A DNA stretch of 6,870 bases from Alphaproteobacteria bacterium (GCA_017963715.1 JAGCTK010000148.1:1-6870), one strand, 5' to 3'; positions 1-6,590 are shown, counted from the stretch's first letter. Notes: generated by a model from the sequence alone, not told the origin. Numbers and translations are program-made.

Positions 1-1
1 C

Positions 2-664
2 GAGTATGAATTGCTCGAGATGATTTTAACTTTTGTATTGCCTCGTCAGGATGTCAAGCCCAAAGCCAAACGCCTGATTGAAAAATTCGGTTCCCTGCCC
101 AAAGTGCTCCGCGCCTCACAAAAACTGCTCAAAGATTACGGTTTAAGCGACAATGTGATTGCCGCTTTCAAGAGTTATGCAACCGTCTCCGATATCATGC
201 ACATGCAAACGCTGCAAGAATCCAAAGACAATGTGCTCACCAATTTTGATCAAATGCTCAACTATTGCCGCAGTGCCGTTGCACACAACCGGCAAGAAGA
301 ATTTCATGTGATTTATTTGAATGCCGGCTTGCAGGTGATCGAAGATGAGACCATAGCACGCGGTGCGGCCGATTATGTGGCCGTTCATCCCAAAGATATT
401 TTAATTCGCGCCTTAAATCACGGGGCGACATCCGTCGTTTTGTTTCACAACCACCCGGGCGGACATGTCAAACCCTCGCAAGCGGACATCACCCAGACCG
501 TTGAAATGGTCAAAATGCTTGAAAATGCGGATATTAAAGTCAATGACCATCTGATTATTACAGAAGATAACTATTACAGTTTTCAAACGGTCGGCATGAT
601 GGATATCGTCCGCCAAAAAATCAGGGAACAACTGGCCGACAAGTTAAAACACGGCACTTTTTGA
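2..664 (+). CDS. radC: RadC family JAB/MPN-domain protein, 5'-truncated by window edge
   Basis: The reading frame is open to the left edge, so the true start lies outside the window; 220 codons plus the stop are visible. The first visible residues (EYELLE, then PRQDVKPKAKRLIEKFGS) match the N-terminal RadC/UPF0758 region with its degenerate helix-hairpin-helix. The C-terminal half is a JAMM-type metal-binding domain: HNHPGG begins at nt 446 and is followed by PSQAD, giving the HxH-x7-S-x2-D ligand pattern, preceded by ADYVAVHPKDI and followed by a DHLIIT segment. Family knowledge: RadC was once linked to DNA repair, but that role was withdrawn and its function is unsettled; the fold is that of zinc peptidases. 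The usual motif is HNHPSG, so this copy has Gly in place of Ser. It converges with phoB, with one base between the stop codons. The family assignment is firm and the biological role is unknown. Confidence 0.93.
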   Translation, partial: EYELLEMILTFVLPRQDVKPKAKRLIEKFGSLPKVLRASQKLLKDYGLSDNVIAAFKSYATVSDIMHMQTLQESKDNVLTNFDQMLNYCRSAVAHNRQEEFHVIYLNAGLQVIEDETIARGAADYVAVHPKDILIRALNHGATSVVLFHNHPGGHVKPSQADITQTVEMVKMLENADIKVNDHLIITEDNYYSFQTVGMMDIVRQKIREQLADKLKHGTF

Positions 665-665
665 T

Positions 666-1346
666 TTAACTTTTATCCAAAGCATAGCCTGTGGCACGAA
701 CCGTGCGAATATAATCGGGGCCGAACTCGTTTAAGGCCTTTCTCAAGCGTCTGATATGCACATCAATGGTGCGCGGCTCGACATAAATATTATTGCCCCA
801 CACAATTTTGAGCAAATCGTTGCGCAAAAAGACTTTGCCCTGATTTTCCATCAAAATTTTGAGCAATCTGAATTCCGTCGGCCCCAAATGGATATATTGC
901 GTGCCTCGAAACACCTTTTTTTGCACCAAATCCATCTTGATATCTTCAAAATTTAATTCTTTGACCGTCATCACATCCGGTGCACGACGCATATTGGTGC
1001 GCACACGAGCCATCAGTTCCGGCACCGAAAACGGTTTGGTAACATAGTCATCCGCACCGGCATTTAAGCCTTTGATTTTGTCTTCTTCCTGACCTTTGGC
1101 CGTCAGCATAATGATGGGAATATTTTTCAAATCGGGTTTTGAACGTATCAATCGGCAAATTTCAACCCCCGACATTTCGGGCAACATCCAGTCGAGCAAA
1201 ATGACATTGGGCAATTCTTGCTCCACCACGGACAAAACTTTGTTGCCACGTGCCTCGATTGCGACTTCATAGCCCTCTTTTTCCAAATTATATTTGAGCA
1301 GCAACGCCAAGGCATTTTCATCTTCAACAACCAAAACTTTTGCCAT
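666..1346 (-). CDS. phoB: PhoB-like two-component response regulator (OmpR/PhoB family)
   Basis: A 226-residue transcription factor of the length usual for PhoB. The N-terminal receiver domain (about 1-120) has the acidic pair E8/D9, phospho-acceptor D52 (in ILLDWMLP), T82 and K104 (in VTKPF). The C-terminal winged-helix DNA-binding domain (about 130-226) includes GPTEFRLL, and its recognition-helix region reads WGNNIYVEPRTIDVHIRRLR, very close to the PhoB version rather than a generic OmpR family member. In the family, phosphorylation by PhoR lets the protein bind Pho boxes and activate phosphate-uptake genes. The start ATG has a GGAG ribosome-binding site (1354-1357) that overlaps the rpe TAG stop, so it is probably translated by coupling. 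No phoR, pst or phoU gene lies in the window, so the phosphate role is inferred from similarity; another PhoB-like regulator remains possible. Confidence 0.9.
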   Translation of the reverse strand: MAKVLVVEDENALALLLKYNLEKEGYEVAIEARGNKVLSVVEQELPNVILLDWMLPEMSGVEICRLIRSKPDLKNIPIIMLTAKGQEEDKIKGLNAGADDYVTKPFSVPELMARVRTNMRRAPDVMTVKELNFEDIKMDLVQKKVFRGTQYIHLGPTEFRLLKILMENQGKVFLRNDLLKIVWGNNIYVEPRTIDVHIRRLRKALNEFGPDYIRTVRATGYALDKS

Positions 1347-1353
1347 ATTTACT

Positions 1354-1359
1354 CTCCTA
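1354..1359 (-). promoter_or_regulatory. phoB ribosome-binding site overlapping the rpe stop codon
   Basis: On the minus strand the sequence reads ATAGGAGAGTA. The TAG (1359-1357) ends rpe, and its final G is also the first G of the GGAG ribosome-binding site, 7 nt before the phoB ATG. Ribosomes finishing rpe would sit on the phoB initiation site, which suggests translational coupling. Confidence 0.75.
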
Positions 1360-1989
1360 TCTTAATGCATCCATATTTTGTCGGTAATCTTTTGTCTGAA
1401 AAACAGCCGTGCCGGCCACCAATATATCTGCGCCCTGATGAACGCACAACTGAGCGGTTACTGCATTGATGCCTCCATCAACTTCAATCTGTGCAGGTTT
1501 TCCGGCCAGCATCTTTTTGATACGCGCGATTTTGTCCGGCGTCGTTTTGATAAATGACTGTCCGCCAAACCCCGGTTCAACACTCATGACAAGCACCACA
1601 TCTATCATATCCAAAACATCAAGAATAATATTCTCATCTGTCGATGGTTTGAGCGCCACACCGGCTTTTATGCCGAAACTTTTGATTTTTTGAAGCGTTT
1701 TGGTAAAATCTTTGCATTCGGCATGGACGGTGATGATATCTGCACCCGCCTGATAAAAACTCTCAACCAACAAGGCCGGATTATCCACCATCAGATGCGT
1801 ATCAAACGGCAGTTTTGTGTGCACGCGCAAGGATTTGATAACAGGCGCACCAAATGTTAAATTCGGCACAAAATGCCCATCCATCACATCTAAGTGAATC
1901 ATATCGGCACCGGCCGCATCCAGCGCTTTGATTTCGTCTTTCAAACAACTGAAATCAGCCGATAAGATACTGGGGGCAATCAAAACCAT
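1357..1989 (-). CDS. rpe: Ribulose-phosphate 3-epimerase
   Basis: A TIM-barrel enzyme that interconverts D-ribulose 5-phosphate and D-xylulose 5-phosphate in the cytoplasmic pentose phosphate pathway. The 210 residues are slightly shorter than the usual 215-225, mostly through a short C-terminus. Visible landmarks are IAPSILSADF at the start with S8, the metal-binding and catalytic set H32 and D34 (IHLDVMDGHFVPN), H65 (DTHLMV), and D171 (EVDGGIN); the MSVEPGFGGQ loop at about 135-144 and the phosphate-binding VAGTAVF near 191-197 are also present. The ATG start is supported by AAGGAG at 1998-2003 with 8 nt spacing. It is the first gene of a two-gene operon with phoB, 10 nt downstream. The identification is secure. 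Confidence 0.96.
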   Translation of the reverse strand: MVLIAPSILSADFSCLKDEIKALDAAGADMIHLDVMDGHFVPNLTFGAPVIKSLRVHTKLPFDTHLMVDNPALLVESFYQAGADIITVHAECKDFTKTLQKIKSFGIKAGVALKPSTDENIILDVLDMIDVVLVMSVEPGFGGQSFIKTTPDKIARIKKMLAGKPAQIEVDGGINAVTAQLCVHQGADILVAGTAVFQTKDYRQNMDALR

Positions 1990-2011
1990 AAATTTATCTC
2001 CTTATATTGGT

Positions 2012-2017
2012 AATATA
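2012..2017 (-). promoter_or_regulatory. Candidate -10 element of the rpe-phoB promoter
   Basis: On the minus strand TATATT lies about 23 nt upstream of the rpe start and just before its ribosome-binding site. It sits inside a small perfect palindrome, GGTA-ATA-TACC (2009-2019). The best -35 at 17 nt spacing is poor (CTTCCA, 3 of 6 matches), so the promoter is weak, activator-dependent or misassigned. Confidence 0.35.
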
Positions 2018-2089
2018 CCGCTAAAAAATTTAAATGGAAGTCATTTTTTTAAAATCGCGCCGACGTTTAAGAAAAAAAATGATGTGCTT

Positions 2090-2131
2090 TGCTTGAAATT
2101 TGTATTTTCAAGCATATTTTGTGTTCAAACA
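2090..2131. promoter_or_regulatory. Operator-like inverted repeat plus third half-site upstream of the ferritin-like gene
   Basis: A perfect 9-bp inverted repeat, TGCTTGAAA (2090-2098) and TTTCAAGCA (2106-2114), is separated by 7 bp. A third copy of the half-site, TTCAAACA (2124-2131), matches TTCAAGCA (2107-2114) at 7 of 8 positions. The three half-sites start at 2090, 2107 and 2124, an exact 17-bp period. The elements overlap the predicted promoter of the downstream gene, which fits a transcription factor binding site. It does not match the IRO box (TGA-N9-TCA), nor the Irr box as I know it. The regulator is unknown. Confidence 0.5.
2093..2120 (+). promoter_or_regulatory. Candidate sigma-70-type promoter for the ferritin-like gene
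   Basis: TTGAAA (2093-2098, 4 of 6 to TTGACA) and TATTTT (2115-2120, 4 of 6 to TATAAT) are separated by 16 bp. Transcription would begin near 2127, leaving a leader of roughly 33 nt that contains the ribosome-binding site. The -35 lies within the left arm of the inverted repeat and the -10 directly follows the right arm, so a bound protein would probably block polymerase. Confidence 0.4.
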
Positions 2132-2159
2132 GAATTTTTTATGATTAGGAGATGGCACG

Positions 2160-2675
2160 ATGGGCGATATGGCAAGACGTATTTCAAAAACGGATGTCAA
2201 CGATTTAATTAAAACCTTAAACGAAGCATATGCGGAAGAATGGCTCGCATATTATCAATATTTTATCGGCGCAAAATTGGCGGTCGGCATATTGCGGCCG
2301 AACATTCAAAAAGAGTTTGAAGAACACGCGCATCAAGAATATGAACATGCGTCAATGGTGGCCGACAGAATCATCGAACTCGGCGGCATCCCCGTCTTAA
2401 ACCCTGATGATTTTTCAAAATTAGCCAAGTGCAAATACGATGCCCCCATCCATGAAGACACGCTGTCTCTTGTCAAACAAAATTTAGATGCCGAGCGTTG
2501 TGCCATCGGACGCTATCAAGGTATTTGCGATATGACATTCGGCAAAGATTATGTCACCTACAGGATGTCCGAACATATCTTAAAAGAAGAAATCGAACAC
2601 GAACAGGAAATGGAAGATTTCTTAAAAGACTTCTCAACAGCCAAAAATTATTATACCGACGACCCAACAAACTGA
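2160..2675 (+). CDS. Non-haem ferritin-like protein, Dps-like (DPSL/thioferritin) type
   Basis: A 171-residue four-helix ferritin-like protein, expected to oxidise Fe(II) with peroxide or oxygen and store it in a cytoplasmic protein cage. The di-iron ligands fall in the bacterioferritin pattern: E27 in helix A (EEWLAYYQYF), E60xxH63 in helix B (EYEHA), E112 in helix C (DAERCAI) and E144xxH147 in helix D (EEIEHE). The position after the helix-B glutamate is Y61, not the haem-ligating Met of bacterioferritin, so no haem is expected. C91 (LAKCKYDAP) and C114 (ERCAIGRY) are 23 residues apart, resembling the cysteine pair of archaeal and Bacteroides DPSL proteins; C123 is a third cysteine. The ATG is supported by AGGAG (2147-2151) 8 nt upstream. 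It is a single-gene unit with its own promoter region and a terminator 28 nt downstream. The ferritin-like fold is secure; the DPSL subclass is inferred. Confidence 0.88.
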   Translation: MGDMARRISKTDVNDLIKTLNEAYAEEWLAYYQYFIGAKLAVGILRPNIQKEFEEHAHQEYEHASMVADRIIELGGIPVLNPDDFSKLAKCKYDAPIHEDTLSLVKQNLDAERCAIGRYQGICDMTFGKDYVTYRMSEHILKEEIEHEQEMEDFLKDFSTAKNYYTDDPTN

Positions 2676-2702
2676 TTTTTCATTTTCAATTTTTGTAATC
2701 AA

Positions 2703-2732
2703 AAAAGACTTTGGTTTTACCCAAAGTCTTTT
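2703..2732. terminator. Bidirectional intrinsic terminator
   Basis: A perfect 12-bp stem, AAAAGACTTTGG (2703-2714) pairing with CCAAAGTCTTTT (2721-2732), encloses a 6-nt loop. On the plus strand it ends in TTTT and is followed by CTTTT; on the minus strand the hairpin is followed by TTTTTTGATT. It can therefore end both the ferritin-like transcript and the plsY-dprA-topA transcript, which converge here. Confidence 0.9.
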
Positions 2733-2756
2733 CTTTTATCTGACAAATCCTTTAAG

Positions 2757-2780
2757 TATCATTTATTTATCATTTATTTA
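2757..2780. repeat. Short tandem repeat, 11-bp unit, two copies
   Basis: TATCATTTATT occurs at 2757-2767 and 2768-2778, with the period continuing two more bases. On the minus strand it lies at the end of the broken reading frame and supplies several stop codons. It is probably a chance or slippage duplication in AT-rich spacer. Confidence 0.6.
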
Positions 2781-2996
2781 AATCTCAAGCGAACATGATT
2801 GGACCGACCCGTCACCATATTTGCTTCTTCGATGGTATAAATACGCTTATTTGAATTGAATCGGTTTGCCTTCTTCGTTGTAGAGCGTCGAACTGCCGTC
2901 TGCATTTTTATACCATACTTCATTCAGAGCAACCTCAATTATTGATGACACTCTTTCACCCACAATGGATGTCGTATGTTCCAAAGATATATACCC
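2774..2996 (-). pseudogene. Frameshifted C-terminal remnant of an unidentified protein, behind topA
   Basis: This stretch between topA and the terminator holds no intact gene but reads like protein. In the topA frame, immediately after its TAG stop, 49 open codons include WYKNADGSSTLYNEEGKP and then IQFK, ending at a TAA (2847-2849). In the next frame, from about 2851 down to a TAA at 2774-2776, the sequence is NKRIYTIEEANMVTGRSNHV, ending RLRFK. Removing one A from the AAA run at 2850-2852 joins both parts into one frame ending GKPIQFNKRIYT, about 73 codons in all. Both halves have coherent, charged, turn-rich protein composition. No ATG opens the first part; only weak TTG or GTG codons (2984, 2963, 2951) exist and none has a good ribosome-binding site, so a lost N-terminus is likely. 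Alternatives are a sequencing error, or a short frame-2 gene from ATG 2905 (43 codons). I do not recognise the family. Confidence 0.5.
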
Positions 2997-5456
2997 CTAT
3001 TTTTTGGTATTGATAATCTTGAGTGCTTCATCCAAAGACAAATCCGGCTTGCGTTGTTTGGGTGGGATGGCATAATTTGTTTTACCGCATTTCAGATACA
3101 AGCCGTATCGCCCCGTCAATAAAACAACATCTTCATTTGTTGCGGGATTTTTGCCTAAAACGGTCGACTCCGCTTTGGCTTTCGCGTTTTCCAAAATTTC
3201 TGCGGCACGCTCTTTTGTGATATTAAAAATCGTATCCGCCCCCGTCAAAGATTTTGACTTTGTGCCTTGTTTGACGTAAGGGCCGAATTTGCCGATATTG
3301 ACTTCAATACCATTTCCCAAATCTTTTGGCAGACAAATGAGTGTTTCTGCCTGTTCATACGTCAAATCTTCGGGTTTGATAAACTTCGGCAAGGCAACAC
3401 GCTTTGGCTTTTCGGTTAAAGCCGTCGCATCATCACCCCACTGGACATAATACCCGTAAGGTCCTTTTTTGAGATAAACGTTCAGCGTTTTATAAACGCC
3501 GAGCAATTTATCCTCGGGCTTGGGCTCTTTGGGTGCCGTTTCGCTTTCGACTTCTTGTTCTTTTAAGTCGGTTAAAGGCTTGGTATATTTGCATTCCGGA
3601 TAATTCGAACACCCTAAAAATGCGCCGAATTTGCCGAGTTTGACGCTTAAATGACCTTGATGGCACTCGGGGCATAACCGCGGATCGCTGCCGTCCTCTT
3701 TTTCGGGGAAAAGGTGATGAGATAAAACTTCATCAATTTTTGTAATAACATCCGTTACTTTCAGCGGCTCAACCTGATCAACGTTTTTGATAAATTTACC
3801 CCAAAAACCGGATAACAACTTTTTCCAATCCATTTTACCGTTTGAGATATCATCCAAAAATTCTTCCATCTGGGCCGTAAAATCATATTCCACATATTTT
3901 TTAAAATAATTTTCCAAAAACACGGTCACAATACGCCCTCTGTCCTCAGGGATAAAACGCAATTTTTCAACTTTGACATATTTGCGCTCTTGCAAAACCG
4001 CAATAATCGACGCATACGTCGAAGGTCGGCCGATACCGAGTTCTTCCAAGCGTTTGACTAAACTTGCCTCGGTAAATCTCGGCGGCGGTGTCGTCATGTG
4101 GCCTTCAGGCTTAATATCGCCTTTGTCAACACTTTGTCCCTCACTCACATTCGGGAGTATTTGGTTTTCATCATCATCCTGACTGTCATCTTTGCTTTCC
4201 TGATAGAGCCTTAAAAAGCCGTCAAAAGCAATCACCTGCCCCGTTGCACGCAACACAATCTGTTTATTTTCGGATGTTGAATCAATTGTCACTTTGTCAA
4301 AAACGGCCGGCGACATTTGGCACGCCACCGTACGCTTCCAAATAAGTTCATAAAGTTTGTGCGCATCCGAATCGAGTTTAGCCTCCATCTGCTTTGGCGT
4401 TTTCATCACATCGGATGGACGAATGGCCTCGTGCGCTTCCTGCGCATTTTTAGACTTTGTTTTATAAATTTTGGGAGATGAGGGCAAATACGGTGCACCG
4501 AAATATTTGCTGATGGCCTCACGACAGGCATCAATCGCCTCGTTTGACAGATTGACCGCGTCGGTACGCATATATGTAATCAAACCGTCTTCATACAGTT
4601 TTTGCGCAATCTGCATCGTCTTTTTAGCCGAAAAACGCAATTTTCGCGCTGCTTCCTGTTGCAAAGTCGAGGTTGTAAACGGCGGCGCCGGATAACGATT
4701 GGCCGTTTTGCGCTCCACAAGTGAGACGGCAAATTTTTCCGCCTCGATTTTGGCCTTGGCATCAAGTGCTTTTTCTTCCGTATTGAGATCAAATTTTTCC
4801 AATTTTTTACCGTCAAGGCAAATCAAATGTGACGGAATCAACGCCTTTTCCGATGTCAACAAGTCGACATCCACCGTCCAATATTCTTCTGCCTTAAAGT
4901 TTTCAATCTCGTTTTCACGGTCACAAATCAGTCTCAAAGCCACACTTTGCACGCGGCCTGCCGATTTTGACCCCGGCAACTTGCGCCACAACACAGGCGA
5001 TAAGGTAAAACCGACCAAATAATCCAGCGCACGACGCGCCATATAAGCCGAAACCAGATTTTCATCAATTTGGCGCGGATTCTGAATAGCCGTCGTCACG
5101 GCTGACTTGGTGATTTCATGAAACACGACACGTTCAATCTTTTTGCCTTTTATTTTTTTGCGTGCCGTCAATTCTTCCAAAATGTGCCATGCAATGGCTT
5201 CTCCCTCTCTATCAGGGTCGGACGCCAATATCAGTGTATCTGCCTTATCAAGTGCTTTGATAATATCGGCCAATCTTTTTTTGCCCGAAGCACTTAACTC
5301 CCACGTCATTTCAAAATCTTGATCCGGTGCAACCGAGCCGTCTTTTGAGGGTAAATCTCTGATGTGTCCGAAACTGGCCAAGACCGTATAATCCGAGCCT
5401 AAATATTTGTTGATTGTTTTGGCTTTTGCCGGAGATTCCACCACAACGAGTTTCAT
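2997..5456 (-). CDS. topA: DNA topoisomerase I (type IA)
   Basis: An 819-residue enzyme that relaxes negative supercoils by passing a strand through a transient single-strand break. The N-terminal TOPRIM domain has E7 and the DPDREGE motif (D80, D82, E84) that binds Mg2+. The catalytic tyrosine is Y295 in GLITYMRTD, with R297 beside it; HEAIRPSDV (342-350) and RFTEASLVKRLEELGIGRPS (460-479) are further type IA hallmarks. One C4 zinc finger follows (C595, C598, C616, C622), then C-terminal topoisomerase repeat modules with GPYGYYVQWG, GKFGPYVKQG and GRYGLYLKCG. An acidic stretch (about 422-430) interrupts the core. Many alphaproteobacterial homologues end in a longer lysine-rich tail, whereas this one stops at INTKK. 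The ATG overlaps the dprA stop as ATGA, with AAGGA at 5464-5468 as ribosome-binding site. Confidence 0.97.
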   Translation of the reverse strand: MKLVVVESPAKAKTINKYLGSDYTVLASFGHIRDLPSKDGSVAPDQDFEMTWELSASGKKRLADIIKALDKADTLILASDPDREGEAIAWHILEELTARKKIKGKKIERVVFHEITKSAVTTAIQNPRQIDENLVSAYMARRALDYLVGFTLSPVLWRKLPGSKSAGRVQSVALRLICDRENEIENFKAEEYWTVDVDLLTSEKALIPSHLICLDGKKLEKFDLNTEEKALDAKAKIEAEKFAVSLVERKTANRYPAPPFTTSTLQQEAARKLRFSAKKTMQIAQKLYEDGLITYMRTDAVNLSNEAIDACREAISKYFGAPYLPSSPKIYKTKSKNAQEAHEAIRPSDVMKTPKQMEAKLDSDAHKLYELIWKRTVACQMSPAVFDKVTIDSTSENKQIVLRATGQVIAFDGFLRLYQESKDDSQDDDENQILPNVSEGQSVDKGDIKPEGHMTTPPPRFTEASLVKRLEELGIGRPSTYASIIAVLQERKYVKVEKLRFIPEDRGRIVTVFLENYFKKYVEYDFTAQMEEFLDDISNGKMDWKKLLSGFWGKFIKNVDQVEPLKVTDVITKIDEVLSHHLFPEKEDGSDPRLCPECHQGHLSVKLGKFGAFLGCSNYPECKYTKPLTDLKEQEVESETAPKEPKPEDKLLGVYKTLNVYLKKGPYGYYVQWGDDATALTEKPKRVALPKFIKPEDLTYEQAETLICLPKDLGNGIEVNIGKFGPYVKQGTKSKSLTGADTIFNITKERAAEILENAKAKAESTVLGKNPATNEDVVLLTGRYGLYLKCGKTNYAIPPKQRKPDLSLDEALKIINTKK

Positions 5457-6589
5457 TTTAATTTCCTTAAACCTTGCTTTGTTAACACCAAAAAACTTCC
5501 GTTTTTGCGCTCAACCAGCCCGTCCAATTCAAGTTCCGTCACCTTCATCAATGCCTCAGAGGTCGGTAGGCCCAAATGACGTATCAAATCATCCTGCTCA
5601 ATACCGGACGAGCCTATTACCTCAACGATACCTTTCGGCTCAACGTCGGTTTTGGTGTTTTGCTGCATCATGGACTCTTTTTTGTCATTGTCAAGAGGTT
5701 TTGCATTCAAATTGGCATTTTGATTGATTTTTAATGTTCTGTTTTGGGTAACGGCCAATGTTTGCAACACATCATCGGCACTTTCGATAAGCAAAGCGCC
5801 GTCTTTAATCAGTTGGTTGCAACCGCCCGATTTGTTATCAAACGGTGAGCCGGGCACGGCAAAAATATCTTTGCCTTGTTCCAAGCCGAGCCGCGCCGTA
5901 ATTAATGAGCCCGAATTAACCGATGCTTCAACAACCAAAACGCCCGCTCCCAAACCTGCCACCAGTCTGTTGCGACGCGGAAAATTGGAAGCATTGGCTT
6001 TTTCACCCATTATAAATTCGGATACAAGTGCACCTTGAGCGATAATTTGATCGTATAAGGCCTTGTTTTCTTCGGGATAACAAACATCCACCCCCGTCCC
6101 TAATACTGCAATGGTCGGGCCGTTTTGATTTTTGGCATACATGGCTCCTTTATGTGCTGCACTATCAATACCGCGAGCCATACCCGAAACAATCAAAACA
6201 TCGCTGTTTGTCAAATCATAAGCCAAGCGTGAAGCAATTTTGCGCCCTATAACCGATGCGTTGCGAGAACCCACAACCGACACGCTTGCCGGATAATTCA
6301 ACAAATCAACGCGCCCTTTGACATACAGCACGGGCGGTGCATCGTTTAATTCTTTGATTAGCGCCGGATAGGCCTCATCTTCCAAGCAAATGACGGAAAC
6401 GTTGTTTTTGTGTGCCGATTTTAATTCTGCTTCGGCCTCTTTTTTGGAAAAAACATCTGTTTTTTTAGCAAGCGCTGCCAATGCATCTTTGACGGACCCG
6501 TATTCGGCCACCAGTTTATGAAACGAAACGGGACCGATACCGTTGGTGTTAATCAGTTGAAGATAGTCTAAAATTACATCTTCGGCCAT
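5453..6589 (-). CDS. dprA: DNA-processing protein DprA (Smf)
   Basis: DprA binds incoming single-stranded DNA and loads RecA during natural transformation; many non-competent bacteria also keep it. From the ATG at 6589 the protein has 378 residues. The order is an N-terminal helical domain (NTNGIGPVSFHKL, about 14-26), the Rossmann-like DprA domain (about 65-277) with SVVGSRNAS, VSGMARGIDSAAHKGA, AVLGTGVDVCYP, NFPRRNRLVAGL and SGSLITA, a polar Asn/Lys-rich linker (about 280-318), and a C-terminal winged-helix domain (about 319-372). A GTG at 6628 would add 13 basic residues but overlaps plsY by 38 nt and has its AAGG directly against the start, so I prefer the ATG, which sits 1 nt after the plsY stop. 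The stop overlaps topA by 4 nt. Confidence 0.94.
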   Translation of the reverse strand: MAEDVILDYLQLINTNGIGPVSFHKLVAEYGSVKDALAALAKKTDVFSKKEAEAELKSAHKNNVSVICLEDEAYPALIKELNDAPPVLYVKGRVDLLNYPASVSVVGSRNASVIGRKIASRLAYDLTNSDVLIVSGMARGIDSAAHKGAMYAKNQNGPTIAVLGTGVDVCYPEENKALYDQIIAQGALVSEFIMGEKANASNFPRRNRLVAGLGAGVLVVEASVNSGSLITARLGLEQGKDIFAVPGSPFDNKSGGCNQLIKDGALLIESADDVLQTLAVTQNRTLKINQNANLNAKPLDNDKKESMMQQNTKTDVEPKGIVEVIGSSGIEQDDLIRHLGLPTSEALMKVTELELDGLVERKNGSFLVLTKQGLRKLK

Positions 6590-6590
6590 T

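Noticed and set aside
143..388. Minus-strand open frame of 81 codons opposite radC
   Set aside because: Shadow of the conserved RadC frame, no domain.
2032..2046. AAATG-GAAGT-CATTT hairpin
   Set aside because: Only a 5-bp stem in AT-rich DNA; too weak to call.
2049..2070. Two TTAA motifs as a CtrA box
   Set aside because: Spacing is 14 nt, not the 7 nt of a CtrA site.
2140..2145. TATGAT as -10 for the ferritin-like gene
   Set aside because: Good match to TATAAT, but transcription would start within or after the ribosome-binding site and no suitable -35 precedes it.
1928..2212. Plus-strand open frame of 94 codons across the rpe-ferritin intergenic region
   Set aside because: It overlaps both the rpe start and the ferritin gene in the wrong frame, and its intergenic part is low-complexity AT-rich sequence.
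2776..2905. Separate 42-codon gene from ATG 2905 in the second frame
   Set aside because: Its first 18 or so residues (TAVRRSTTKKANRF) look like an out-of-frame reading of the more protein-like first frame, and I see no convincing ribosome-binding site.
4699..5022. Plus-strand open frame of 107 codons inside topA
   Set aside because: Antisense shadow of a well-conserved TopA region; no recognisable domain.
5407..6038. Plus-strand open frames of 104-106 codons opposite dprA and the topA start
   Set aside because: Antisense shadows; the minus strand encodes clear DprA motifs throughout.
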